The notes: generated by a model from the sequence alone, not told the origin. A DNA stretch of 64,000 bases from an uncultured Ruminococcus sp. (GCA_904418845.1 CAJFQC010000004.1:1-64000); one strand, 5' to 3'. Shown: positions 56,127 through 64,000, numbered from the stretch's first letter. A program made the numbers and translations.

Positions 56127-56195
56127 AAAACAACATAAAAGCAGGAAATAATATGTTTAAAATATGTTGTATTTATTGTTTTTGTGTTGTATAAT
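56127..56195 (+). promoter_or_regulatory. Promoter and dyad region of the glycyl radical enzyme operon
   Basis: TTGTAT (56167-56172) and TATAAT (56190-56195) are 17 nt apart. The region is AT-rich, holds AACAACATA upstream of the inverted TATGTTGT (about 56163-56170), and has TTTTTGTGTTG directly before the -10. A related TTTTGTGTG lies in the second promoter of the locus at 60032-60040. Confidence 0.6.
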
Positions 56196-56252
56196 GAACG
56201 CATGGTAATATAAATTGTGGAATTATGAAAATATGAGAAGGAGAGGAGCGAT

Positions 56253-58784
56253 ATGGGACTTTATACATATAAGGACAGAAAATCCCCTAAAACAGCCAGA
56301 ATCTCAAGACTGGTAGACAAACTATTTGAAAAGATGCCGGAAATTGAACCGGCGCGGGCTGTTCTGGTTACAGAGTCTTATAAAGAAACCGAAAATGAAC
56401 CTGTGATCATCAGAAGAGCAAAAGCATTCGAACATATTCTGGAACATATCCCGATCGTGATCAGGGATGATGAGCTGATCGTCGGAAGTACCACGATTGC
56501 GCCGAGAGGGTGTCAGACCTATCCGGAGTTTTCGTTTGAATGGCTGGAAGCAGAATTTGACACAGTCCAGAACAGGACTGCTGATCCGTTTTCTATAACG
56601 GAAGAAACGAAAAATAAGCTGCGGGAAGCGCATAAATACTGGAAGGGTAAAACGACAAGCGAACTGGCGGCGGCATATATGACCGACGAGACGCTGCGGG
56701 CAATTGACCATAATATTTTTACACCGGGCAATTATTTTTACAACGGTGTAGGACATGTGACGGTGAAGTATGAGAAAGTGCTTGAGATCGGTTATGAAGG
56801 CATTATTGAGGAAGTGCAGAACGAATGGAAAAAATATGGACCCGGTGATGAGGATTATGTAAAGCGATCACATTTTTATGAGGCTGTTATTATAAGCTGC
56901 AGGGCGGTGATCAATTATGCGCGCCGGTATGCGGAACTGGCAAGACGGCAGGCTTCGTCATGCGCGGATCCTGTGCGCAAAAAAGAACTTTTGCTTATTG
57001 CCCAAAACTGTGAAAACGTACCGGCCAGAGGCGCTTCGGGATTTTATGAAGCGTGTCAGTCCTTCTGGTTTGTTCAGCAGCTGATACAGATTGAATCAAG
57101 CGGACATTCCATCTCTCCCGGAAGATTTGATCAGTATATGTACCCCTACTATCAGGCGGACGTTGATAAAGGCAGGATTTCCTATGAGTTTGCGCAGGAA
57201 CTGCTGGACTGTATATGGGTAAAGCTCAATGACCTGAACAAATGCCGGGACGCTGCATCGGCGGAGGGGTTTGCGGGATACAGCCTGTTTCAGAACCTGA
57301 TCGTAGGGGGACAGAACAAAGACGGAATCGACGTTACAAATGATCTTTCGTTTATGTGTATTGATGCGTCCATGCATGTTCATCTTCCTGCTCCCTCTCT
57401 TTCTATTCGTGTGTGGAACGGCACTCCGCATGAACTGATGATCAAGGCGGCCGAGCTGACCAGAACGGGAATCGGGCTTCCGGCGTATTACAATGACGAA
57501 GTGATCATACCTTCGCTTTTGAACAGAGGATTATCTCTTGAAGATGCCAGGGAGTATAATATCATCGGCTGTGTGGAGCCCCAGAAAGGCGGAAAGACAG
57601 ATGGATGGCATGATGCTGCGTTCTTTAACATGTGCAGGCCGCTGGAACTTGTTTTTTCTAACGGAATGGACCGGGGAGAACAAATTGGACCGAGAACGGG
57701 CGATGTCAGCCAGATGGCGACGTTCGAACAGTTTTATCAGGCGTATAAGGATCAAATGGAATATAATATTGCTCTTTTGGTGAATGCAGATAATGCCATT
57801 GATGTGGCACATGCTGAAAGGTGTCCTCTTCCGTATTTATCCTGTATGGTAGATGACTGTATCAAGCGTGGGAAAACTGTTCAGGAAGGCGGAGCGGTCT
57901 ACAACTTTACCGGCCCCCAGGGCTTTGGAGTAGCCAATATGGCGGATGGCCTGTATGTGGTGAAAAAGCTTGTTTACGATGACAAAAAAATTACGATGAA
58001 TGAACTGAAAGAATTGCTGGCGTTAAACTTCGGCAAAGGTCTTGATAAGACTTCCCTGACAGAAATGACTTCGGAGATCATTAAGAAGATCCGATGCGAA
58101 GGAAAAGAAGTTTCCCCGGAACAGGTGGCTGCGGTGGTCACGGCGCTCAAGACGGCTGCGGAAAGCCCGCAGATCAAAGAGAGAGGGCAGAAGCTGCTCG
58201 ACGCGATAGAAGAAATTCCCAAATTCGGAAATGATATTCCAGAAGTGGATGCTTTTGCAAGAGATGTGGCATATACGTACACAAAGCCTGTGGAAAAATA
58301 CAAAAATCCACGGGGAGGAATTTATCAGGCAGGCCTTTACCCGGTTTCTGCCAATGTGCCCCTGGGCGCACAGACAGGGGCAACCCCGGATGGGCGGCTG
58401 GCGCATACACCGGTGGCAGACGGGGTGTCGCCCGCAGCGGGGAGAGACAGATTCGGGCCAACTGCGGCAGCGAATTCAGTGTCCGTGCTGGATCATTATA
58501 TCGCTTCGAACGGAACGCTGTTTAACCAGAAATTCCATCCTTCGGCGCTGAGCGGACGGCAGGGGCTTGAAAATTTTGCGGCTCTGATCCGGTCGTACTT
58601 TGACCAAAAAGGAAGCCATATGCAGTTTAATGTTGTAGACAGAGAGACGCTTCTGGATGCACAGAAGAATCCCGATAAGTACAAATATCTTGTTGTGCGC
58701 GTGGCCGGATACAGTGCTTTGTTTACTACGCTGTCCCGCTCTCTTCAAGATGATATTATCAACCGGACAGAGCAGGGATGGTAG
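56253..58784 (+). CDS. Glycyl radical enzyme, B12-independent propanediol dehydratase type
   Basis: The 843-residue protein has the active-site IIGCVEPQ (Cys440, Glu442) and the C-terminal radical loop RVAGYSALFTTLS with Gly819. Its sequence (for example GCQTYPEFSYEW-like near residue 90, HISISPGRFDQYMYPYY-like near 290) resembles 1,2-propanediol dehydratases rather than CutC or PFL. There is no long N-terminal extension; instead about 50 residues at 594-650 (GLDKTSLTEMTSEIIKKI, QVAAVVTALKTAAES) form two amphipathic helices absent from typical relatives of the superfamily and resembling encapsulation peptides. AAGGAGAGG precedes the ATG. Substrate is inferred from the aldolase neighbour. Confidence 0.88.
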   Translation: MGLYTYKDRKSPKTARISRLVDKLFEKMPEIEPARAVLVTESYKETENEPVIIRRAKAFEHILEHIPIVIRDDELIVGSTTIAPRGCQTYPEFSFEWLEAEFDTVQNRTADPFSITEETKNKLREAHKYWKGKTTSELAAAYMTDETLRAIDHNIFTPGNYFYNGVGHVTVKYEKVLEIGYEGIIEEVQNEWKKYGPGDEDYVKRSHFYEAVIISCRAVINYARRYAELARRQASSCADPVRKKELLLIAQNCENVPARGASGFYEACQSFWFVQQLIQIESSGHSISPGRFDQYMYPYYQADVDKGRISYEFAQELLDCIWVKLNDLNKCRDAASAEGFAGYSLFQNLIVGGQNKDGIDVTNDLSFMCIDASMHVHLPAPSLSIRVWNGTPHELMIKAAELTRTGIGLPAYYNDEVIIPSLLNRGLSLEDAREYNIIGCVEPQKGGKTDGWHDAAFFNMCRPLELVFSNGMDRGEQIGPRTGDVSQMATFEQFYQAYKDQMEYNIALLVNADNAIDVAHAERCPLPYLSCMVDDCIKRGKTVQEGGAVYNFTGPQGFGVANMADGLYVVKKLVYDDKKITMNELKELLALNFGKGLDKTSLTEMTSEIIKKIRCEGKEVSPEQVAAVVTALKTAAESPQIKERGQKLLDAIEEIPKFGNDIPEVDAFARDVAYTYTKPVEKYKNPRGGIYQAGLYPVSANVPLGAQTGATPDGRLAHTPVADGVSPAAGRDRFGPTAAANSVSVLDHYIASNGTLFNQKFHPSALSGRQGLENFAALIRSYFDQKGSHMQFNVVDRETLLDAQKNPDKYKYLVVRVAGYSALFTTLSRSLQDDIINRTEQGW

Positions 58785-58796
58785 GTGGAAGATAAG

Positions 58797-59588
58797 ATGG
58801 ACTATACGGATACGAAAGGACGCATTTTTGATATTCAGCGCTTTTCTGTTCATGACGGGCCAGGAATCCGGACGATCGTATTTCTGAAGGGATGTATACT
58901 GCGGTGCCGCTGGTGCTGCAACCCGGAATCACAGAGATACGAGACTGAAACTATGATCGTTCACGGGAAAGAAAAAGTGATCGGCCAAGATGTGACAGTA
59001 CGTGAAGTGATGGAAACTGTTGTAAAAGACAGGCCCTATTACCGGAGGTCCGGCGGAGGACTTACCCTGTCAGGAGGGGAAAGCCTGATGCAGCCGGAGT
59101 TTGCGTCAGCGCTTTTGAAAGCGGCAAAGGAATCGGGAATTAACACAGCGCTGGAAAGTACGGCCTGCGCACCGTTTGAGAACGTAAGTAAGCTGCTGCC
59201 CTGGCTGGATACCTATCTTCTCGACATCAAACATATGAATTCAGATAAGCACAGGGAATTCACGGGGAAGACAAACAGGCTGATTCTGGAAAACGCCGAA
59301 AAAATTGCCCGAAGCGGAACTGTAGAACTGGTGGTCCGGGTTCCGGTGATTCCGGGATTTAACGATACGAGGGAAGAGATCGAAGAAATTGCAGCTTTTG
59401 CGCGGAGGCTTTGGGGTGTGAGGAAGATGCATCTGCTTCCATATCACAGGCTGGGACAAGATAAATATATCGGTCTTGGAAGAACATATGAATTGGAAGG
59501 CGTTCTTCCGCCGGCGGGAGATCACATGGAGATGCTGCGGAAGGCTGCAGAGGAAAAAGCAGGTATTGTCTGTCAGATCGGAGGATGA
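58797..59588 (+). CDS. Glycyl radical enzyme activating enzyme (radical SAM)
   Basis: Generates the glycyl radical on the adjacent dehydratase using S-adenosylmethionine. The 263-residue protein has CILRCRWC (Cys33, Cys37, Cys40) for the SAM cluster, and TLSGGESLMQPEF. The stretch between the cluster and TVREVMETV is short and has no extra Cys motifs, so the ferredoxin-like double-cluster domain found in many such activases is absent. The start is ATG 58797 with AGGTGG upstream; GTG 58785, directly after the previous stop, is an alternative. Confidence 0.9.
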   Translation: MDYTDTKGRIFDIQRFSVHDGPGIRTIVFLKGCILRCRWCCNPESQRYETETMIVHGKEKVIGQDVTVREVMETVVKDRPYYRRSGGGLTLSGGESLMQPEFASALLKAAKESGINTALESTACAPFENVSKLLPWLDTYLLDIKHMNSDKHREFTGKTNRLILENAEKIARSGTVELVVRVPVIPGFNDTREEIEEIAAFARRLWGVRKMHLLPYHRLGQDKYIGLGRTYELEGVLPPAGDHMEMLRKAAEEKAGIVCQIGG

Positions 59589-59590
59589 AG

Positions 59591-59968
59591 ATGGAATGGA
59601 ATGATGTTTTGCAAAATGAAGGAAAGGTCAGGATCATTCAGGAGCTTGTTCCCGGCAGACAGATAACGATCGCGCATCTGATCGCAAATCCCGATGCGGA
59701 TCTCTACGTAAAGCTGGGACTTGATCCAAGGATTGACTCTAAAAGAGCCGCCATCGGGCTGGTCACCATCAGTCCGGCGGAAACAGCCGTTATTGCGGCT
59801 GACATTGCTGTAAAGTCTTCCGGAGTGGAACTGGGGTTCGTGGACCGGTTCAGCGGAACACTTATTATAATGGGAACAATTTCAGAAACAGAAGCCGCGA
59901 TCAGAGCTGTTCTTGAATATGCGGGAAACAAAATGGGATTTGCGGTGTGTGAACTTACCAGGACATAA
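59591..59968 (+). CDS. Microcompartment shell protein, EutS/PduU-like (permuted BMC domain)
   Basis: The 125-residue protein starts with the N-terminal strand segment RIIQELVPGRQITIAHLIAN typical of EutS/PduU hexamers, which forms a small beta-barrel over the pore, then a circularly permuted BMC domain (AAIGLVTISPAETAVIAADIA). The start at 59591 leaves 6 nt to GGAGG; ATG 59585 has none. It overlaps nothing but follows the activase stop by 2 nt, so it is in the same operon. Confidence 0.9.
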   Translation: MEWNDVLQNEGKVRIIQELVPGRQITIAHLIANPDADLYVKLGLDPRIDSKRAAIGLVTISPAETAVIAADIAVKSSGVELGFVDRFSGTLIIMGTISETEAAIRAVLEYAGNKMGFAVCELTRT

Positions 59969-60019
59969 AAACCTTCACATCAGAACAATAAAACCAATAA
60001 AAACCAACACTTTATAACG

Positions 60020-60048
60020 TTGACATGTGTGGTTTTGTGTGTTATTAT
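60020..60048 (+). promoter_or_regulatory. Second promoter of the locus, inside a dyad
   Basis: TTGACA (60020-60025) and TATTAT (60043-60048), 17-nt spacer. AAAACCAACAC upstream (about 60000-60010) is the inverse of GTGTGGTTTT (60027-60036) apart from one base, so the spacer lies in a dyad that a regulator could bind. Confidence 0.65.
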
Positions 60049-60089
60049 TAAACAACCATAAAGTAAGGATAAAGAAGGAGGAGAAATGA

Positions 60090-60896
60090 ATGCAAAATGA
60101 GTTTGAAATCAAAAAGTTGATGTGCGAAATCGGGCGGAGAGTATACAACAGAGGTATGGTCGCTGCCAACGACGGCAACTTTTCGGTTAAATTAAATGAT
60201 AACGAATTTCTTTGTACCCCAACCGGCGTTTCAAAAGGGTTTATGACTCCGGAATATATCTGTAAAGTAGATGCAAATGGAAATGTTCTTCAGGCAAACG
60301 GTAATTTCAGACCTTCATCTGAGATTAAGATGCATATGCGTGTCTACGAGAAAAGACCGGATGTTAATGCGGTTGTCCATGCTCATCCCAGCTATGCAAC
60401 TTCCTTTGCGATTGCCGGGATTCCGCTAACACAACCCATTATGCCGGAGGCGGTAATTGCGCTTGGATGTGTTCCGATTGCAAAATATGGTACCCCGTCG
60501 ACAATGGAGATTCCTGATGCAATAGAGGAATATCTGCCGTATTTTGACCAGGTGCTTCTTGAAAACCACGGAGCGCTGACATGGGGTACAGATCTCATGA
60601 ATGCATATATGAAGATGGAATCTGTAGAATTCTATGCCGAGTTATTATATAAATCAAAAGTACTTGGCGGCCCGAAAGAATTTGACAAAGAGCAGATTGA
60701 AAAGCTGTATGAGATCAGGAGAAAGATGGGACTGTCCGGCAAACATCCGGCAAATCTGTGTCCTAATGCAAAGAACGGAAAAGAAAACTGTCACAGTTGT
60801 TCCGGATCATGTGGTACAACAGCAGCCGGTTCTTCGGATGCAGAGCTTGTTTCTGCGGTTGCAAAGAAAGTAATGGAACAGCTGGGGATGAAATAA
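60090..60896 (+). CDS. Class II aldolase (fuculose/rhamnulose-phosphate type) with C-terminal encapsulation peptide
   Basis: Cleaves a deoxy-sugar 1-phosphate to lactaldehyde and dihydroxyacetone phosphate. The 268-residue protein has zinc ligands His97 and His99 (VVHAHPSY) and His160 (LLENHGAL), and the catalytic Glu78 (RPSSEIKMH), at positions matching FucA. After the fold comes a linker with four cysteines (NLCPNA, ENCHSCSGSC, residues about 229-247) and a C-terminal amphipathic helix SSDAELVSAVAKKVMEQLG, a clear encapsulation peptide. Which sugar phosphate is used is not certain. AAGGAGG precedes the ATG. Confidence 0.9.
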   Translation: MQNEFEIKKLMCEIGRRVYNRGMVAANDGNFSVKLNDNEFLCTPTGVSKGFMTPEYICKVDANGNVLQANGNFRPSSEIKMHMRVYEKRPDVNAVVHAHPSYATSFAIAGIPLTQPIMPEAVIALGCVPIAKYGTPSTMEIPDAIEEYLPYFDQVLLENHGALTWGTDLMNAYMKMESVEFYAELLYKSKVLGGPKEFDKEQIEKLYEIRRKMGLSGKHPANLCPNAKNGKENCHSCSGSCGTTAAGSSDAELVSAVAKKVMEQLGMK

Positions 60897-60909
60897 AGGG
60901 GGTAGTCCT

Positions 60910-62301
60910 GTGACAGTAAACGAACAGAATGTCCGCGACATTGTGAGAGCGGTGGTGGCGAAGCTTCAGCTTTCGGATGGAGATACCGGATCGAAAAAAG
61001 GAATTTTCCAGCAAATGGATGAAGCGGTAGCCGCTGCCAGAGAATCTCAGAAATATATTCGCAGGATGTCTATGGATCAGCGTGAACAAATCATCTCCGG
61101 CATTCGGAAAAAGACCTGTGAGAATGCTGAGATTCTGGCGCGTATGGGCGTCGAAGAAACCGGAATGGGAAATGTTCCGCATAAAATTTTAAAACATCAG
61201 CTTGTTGCGGAAAAAACTCCCGGTACTGAAGACATTCAGACAACTGCGTGGTCGGGAGACAGAGGCCTTACTCTTGTGGAGATGGGACCATTCGGAGTTA
61301 TCGGAGCGATCACTCCGTGCACCAATCCTTCAGAAACGATCATCTGTAATACAATCGGCATGATTGCAGGGGGGAATACAGTGGTGTTTAATCCCCACCC
61401 GGCTGCTGTAAAAACATCGCAGTTTGCTATCGATATGCTCAACAGAGCCTCCATAGAAGCAGGCGGACCGGATCATATTGCATGCACGGTTGCGAAGCCT
61501 ACGCTGGAGAGCAGCAATATTATGATGAAGCATCCGGATATTCAGCTGATTGTTGCAACGGGGGGGCCCGGAGTCGTGACAGCGGTGCTTTCATCAGGAA
61601 GAAGAGGGATTGGCGCCGGAGCGGGAAATCCTCCGGTGCTGGTAGATGAGACTGCGGACTTGAGAAAGGCGGCCGAAGATATTGTCAATGGCTGCACATT
61701 TGATAATAATCTGCCATGCATTGCAGAGAAAGAGGTTGTTGCAGTTGAATCCATAATTTCCGAATTAATGCATTATATGGTGACGGAACAAGGGTGTTAT
61801 CTTGCTTCTTCCGAAGAGGCAGACAGACTGGCTTCAGTTGTGCTCACGCCGGAAGGATTAAACAGAAAATGTGTGGGACGTGATGCAAAAACATTGCTGT
61901 CAATGATTGGTGTTCCTGTTTCTGATAATATCAGATGTATCATATTTGAGGGAGAAAAAGAGCATCCTCTTATCGCGGAAGAACTGATGATGCCGGTTCT
62001 CGGAATTGTCAGGGCGAAAGATTTCGATGATGCAGTGGAGAAGGCGGTGTGGCTGGAGCATGGCAATCGTCATTCTGCACATATTCATTCCAAAAATATT
62101 GATCACATCACAAAATACGCAAAAGCGGTCGATACAGCGATTCTTGTAAAAAATGCTCCTTCTTATGCCGCTCTGGGGTTTGGCGGAGAAGGATACTGCA
62201 CATTTACGATCGCGAGCAGAACAGGCGAAGGCCTTACCAGCGCGAGTACTTTTACAAAAAGAAGACGCTGTGTAATGTCTGACAGTTTATGTATTCGGTA
62301 G
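60910..62301 (+). CDS. pduP: CoA-acylating propionaldehyde dehydrogenase (PduP-like), GTG start
   Basis: Oxidises propionaldehyde to propionyl-CoA with NAD+. The 463-residue protein begins with an encapsulation helix (NVRDIVRAVVAKLQLSD, GTG start at 60910, 12 nt after the aldolase stop), then the aldehyde dehydrogenase fold with NAD site GVIGAITPCTNPSETIICN and catalytic Cys270 in NNLPCIAEKEVV. The CoA pathway makes ATP via phosphate propionyltransferase encoded elsewhere. GGGGGTAG lies upstream. Confidence 0.92.
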   Translation: MTVNEQNVRDIVRAVVAKLQLSDGDTGSKKGIFQQMDEAVAAARESQKYIRRMSMDQREQIISGIRKKTCENAEILARMGVEETGMGNVPHKILKHQLVAEKTPGTEDIQTTAWSGDRGLTLVEMGPFGVIGAITPCTNPSETIICNTIGMIAGGNTVVFNPHPAAVKTSQFAIDMLNRASIEAGGPDHIACTVAKPTLESSNIMMKHPDIQLIVATGGPGVVTAVLSSGRRGIGAGAGNPPVLVDETADLRKAAEDIVNGCTFDNNLPCIAEKEVVAVESIISELMHYMVTEQGCYLASSEEADRLASVVLTPEGLNRKCVGRDAKTLLSMIGVPVSDNIRCIIFEGEKEHPLIAEELMMPVLGIVRAKDFDDAVEKAVWLEHGNRHSAHIHSKNIDHITKYAKAVDTAILVKNAPSYAALGFGGEGYCTFTIASRTGEGLTSASTFTKRRRCVMSDSLCIR

Positions 62302-62316
62302 ATGGAGGAAAACGAC

Positions 62317-63528
62317 ATGGATATAAACCAGGTTAATGTAGAAGCTATTGTGAAATCTGTTCTGGAAGGCATGCTTGAGCAGCAGGGCAGTGCAAAACCG
62401 GAAGGAGCAGGAACAGCCGGACCTATTCCTGCTACAGCAAAGGTTGCGATGCTGACAGCACTGGAAAAATATGAAATAAAAGAGTTTCCGATTCCCGAGC
62501 TTGGGGATGATGATATTCTCGTAAAAGTAGAGGGGTGCGGCATATGCGGTACGGACGCTCATGAGTTTAAGAGGGACCCCTTTGGCCTGATCCCGCTTGT
62601 TCTCGGCCATGAAGGGACCGGCGAGATTGTCAAAATGGGGAAAAACGTGAAGAAAGACAGTGCGGGAAAAGAACTGAAAATCGGGGATAAAGTTGTAACG
62701 TGCATGATCTTTAAAGACAATCCGGATATTACAATGTTTGATCTGAATAAGCAGAATATCGGCGGTGCAGATGTATACGGACTTCTTCCCGACGACGAAA
62801 TACATCTGAATGGATGGTTTTCGAATTACATACTAATCCGGGGCGGTTCCACTGTATTTAATGTCAGTGATCTGGATCTGGATTCCCGTATACTGATTGA
62901 ACCATGCGCAGTTCTGGTACATGCGGTGGAGAGAGCAAAAAGTACGGGGATTCTGAGATTTAACAGCAGAGTGGTTGTTCAGGGCTGCGGCCCTATCGGA
63001 TTGATCTGCATTGCCGTCCTTCGCACGATGGGAATTGAAAATATCACAGCGATCGACGGAGAGCAGAAACGACTTGACTTTGCGAAAGAAATGGGCGCTT
63101 CCCGGTCAATCAATTTTAAGGATTACAACGGGATTGAAGCGTTGTCTGACGCGGTTGCAGGATGCTTCGGCGGTCATTTGGCAGACTTTGCGTTTCAGTG
63201 TACGGGCTCACCGGCGGCCCATTCCAATATCTACAAATTCATCAGGAACGGCGGCGGGCTCTGTGAACTGGGATTCTTTATCAACGGTGGAGACGCTACG
63301 ATCAATCCGCATTTTGATATATGTTCCAAAGAGCTTACGGTTGTCGGATCATGGGTATACACGTTGAGAGATTATGCAACGACATTCGATTTCCTGAAGA
63401 GAGCAAAAGGAATCGGGCTTCCCATGAGCAGACTTATCACTCACAGATTCCCGTTAGAGCAGATCAACGAAGCGCATATTACAAACCTGAAAATGGAAGG
63501 TTTAAAAATTGCCATTGTAAATGAGTAG
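62317..63528 (+). CDS. Zinc-dependent alcohol dehydrogenase (MDR family) with encapsulation peptide
   Basis: The 403-residue protein has an N-terminal helix NVEAIVKSVLEGMLEQQ and a flexible linker before the MDR domain, so it is predicted to be luminal. Catalytic zinc ligands are in GCGICGTDAHEF and GHEGTGEI, and NAD in VQGCGPIGL with Asp at AIDGEQ, favouring NAD(H). The four-Cys structural zinc lobe is missing (only one Cys near TCMIFKDNPD). It should recycle NADH by reducing propionaldehyde to propanol, the role usually held by iron-type PduQ. Start 62317 follows GGAGG. Confidence 0.88.
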   Translation: MDINQVNVEAIVKSVLEGMLEQQGSAKPEGAGTAGPIPATAKVAMLTALEKYEIKEFPIPELGDDDILVKVEGCGICGTDAHEFKRDPFGLIPLVLGHEGTGEIVKMGKNVKKDSAGKELKIGDKVVTCMIFKDNPDITMFDLNKQNIGGADVYGLLPDDEIHLNGWFSNYILIRGGSTVFNVSDLDLDSRILIEPCAVLVHAVERAKSTGILRFNSRVVVQGCGPIGLICIAVLRTMGIENITAIDGEQKRLDFAKEMGASRSINFKDYNGIEALSDAVAGCFGGHLADFAFQCTGSPAAHSNIYKFIRNGGGLCELGFFINGGDATINPHFDICSKELTVVGSWVYTLRDYATTFDFLKRAKGIGLPMSRLITHRFPLEQINEAHITNLKMEGLKIAIVNE

Positions 63529-63544
63529 GCAGGAGAGAGTGTTC

Positions 63545-63862
63545 ATGGGAGAAGCGGTTGGCATCGTAGAATTGTTTGGCCTGGTCGCGGCGTTTGCGGC
63601 CGCGGATGCCGGATGTAAAGCGGGAAACGTAACTTTGGAAAATTTTGATAAAAATAAACCGGCGAATGCAGACGAGCTTCCCGTGCCGCTTATAGTTGCC
63701 GTGAAATTCCGCGGCAGTGTGACTGATGTAACAGCGGCTGTAGAGGCGGCGGTAAACAGGGCAAATGAAATTTCAGGTGTTATTACAACACACATCATAC
63801 CAAGACCGGAAGCTGATACGGAGAAAATGTTAAAGATCAGCGGTTTTGATAAAACAAAGTAA
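63545..63862 (+). CDS. Microcompartment shell protein, BMC-H type
   Basis: The 105-residue protein starts GEAVGIVELFGLVAAFAAADAGCKAGNV and contains PLIVAVKFRGSVTDVTAAVEAAVNRA, a single BMC domain. It differs from PduA-type sequences in a longer strand insert and tail. The start at 63545 follows AGGAGAG; the reading from 63521 overlaps the previous gene. It lies 36 nt before the next shell gene. Confidence 0.9.
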   Translation: MGEAVGIVELFGLVAAFAAADAGCKAGNVTLENFDKNKPANADELPVPLIVAVKFRGSVTDVTAAVEAAVNRANEISGVITTHIIPRPEADTEKMLKISGFDKTK

Positions 63863-63898
63863 GCAATTAAAATTTTAAATATTCAGGAGGAATACAGA

Positions 63899-64000
63899 AT
63901 GGTACAGCAGGCATTAGGAATGGTAGAAACAAGAGGACTGACAGCAGCAATTGAGGCGGCAGATGCAATGACAAAATCTGCTGAAGTGACACTGGTTGGA
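63899..64000 (+). CDS. Microcompartment shell protein, PduA/PduJ-like BMC-H (3' end outside window)
   Basis: AGGAGG precedes an ATG at 63899, and the 34 readable codons encode [20 protein letters not shown] and on to VTLVG, the start of a canonical BMC-H major shell protein. The gene is cut off by the window end. More shell genes, including a pentamer, are expected beyond it. Confidence 0.9.
   Translation, partial: MVQQALGMVETRGLTAAIEAADAMTKSAEVTLVG

Overview
The window reads as a chromosomal segment of a spore-forming, low-to-mid GC anaerobe of the class Clostridia, most probably Lachnospiraceae. Support comes from the gene content (germination protease gpr, spoIIP, rqcH, a pyrB/pyrI pair, parE/parC beside sporulation genes), strong GGAGG ribosome binding sites, consensus sigma-A promoters and a close match to a sigma-E promoter. 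Species cannot be fixed from sequence alone. No rRNA, tRNA, CRISPR array, insertion sequence or prophage was seen. The DNA is gene-dense, and no stretch over 300 bases lacks a gene or a described leader.

Layout. 1-4552: the 3' part of RNase P RNA, then aromatic amino acid genes (DAHP synthase, pheA) flanking reverse-strand pyrB-pyrI and a truncated nitroreductase. 4593-11570: a DUF815 ATPase converging on rqcH, then yicC-gmk-rpoZ and rimO-pgsA. 11724-18113: poorly characterised genes, namely a protein with an N-terminal tandem duplication, a NifU-like/GGGtGRT pair, an iron-sulfur flavoprotein-like reductase, an SPFH protein with a ribbon-helix-helix protein and a small unknown, an ECF S component and a reverse-strand membrane protein. 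18357-26564: a 48-residue membrane peptide, an envelope cluster (glycosyltransferase, papain-like hydrolase, YbhN-type membrane protein), an ABC-F ATPase, ilvN-ilvC and a MATE exporter. 26669-33878: rpsT (reverse, TTG start), gpr, spoIIP, parE, parC. 33945-45251: the translation cluster rimP-nusA-rnpM-ylxQ-infB-rbfA-nrnA-truB-ribF, then rpsO and pnp with their own promoters and structured leaders. 45447-56082: a CmpB-type membrane protein converging on a CPBP protease, then mutS-mutL-miaA-ynbB-baiN-like-parA. 56253-end: a glycyl-radical-enzyme microcompartment locus that runs off the window.

The microcompartment locus is the most notable system. It holds a B12-independent propanediol dehydratase-type glycyl radical enzyme and its activase, a EutS/PduU-like shell protein, a class II sugar-phosphate aldolase, a CoA-acylating aldehyde dehydrogenase, a zinc alcohol dehydrogenase and two further shell proteins. 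The inferred flow is fuculose-1-P or rhamnulose-1-P to lactaldehyde, then 1,2-propanediol, propionaldehyde, propionyl-CoA and propanol. Three enzymes carry recognisable terminal encapsulation peptides, and the dehydratase has an internal segment that resembles one. The aldolase has a Cys-rich linker, the alcohol dehydrogenase has lost the structural zinc lobe, an orphan ParA ATPase lies just upstream, and the two internal promoters share a TTTTGTGT-type motif inside dyad-like sequence.
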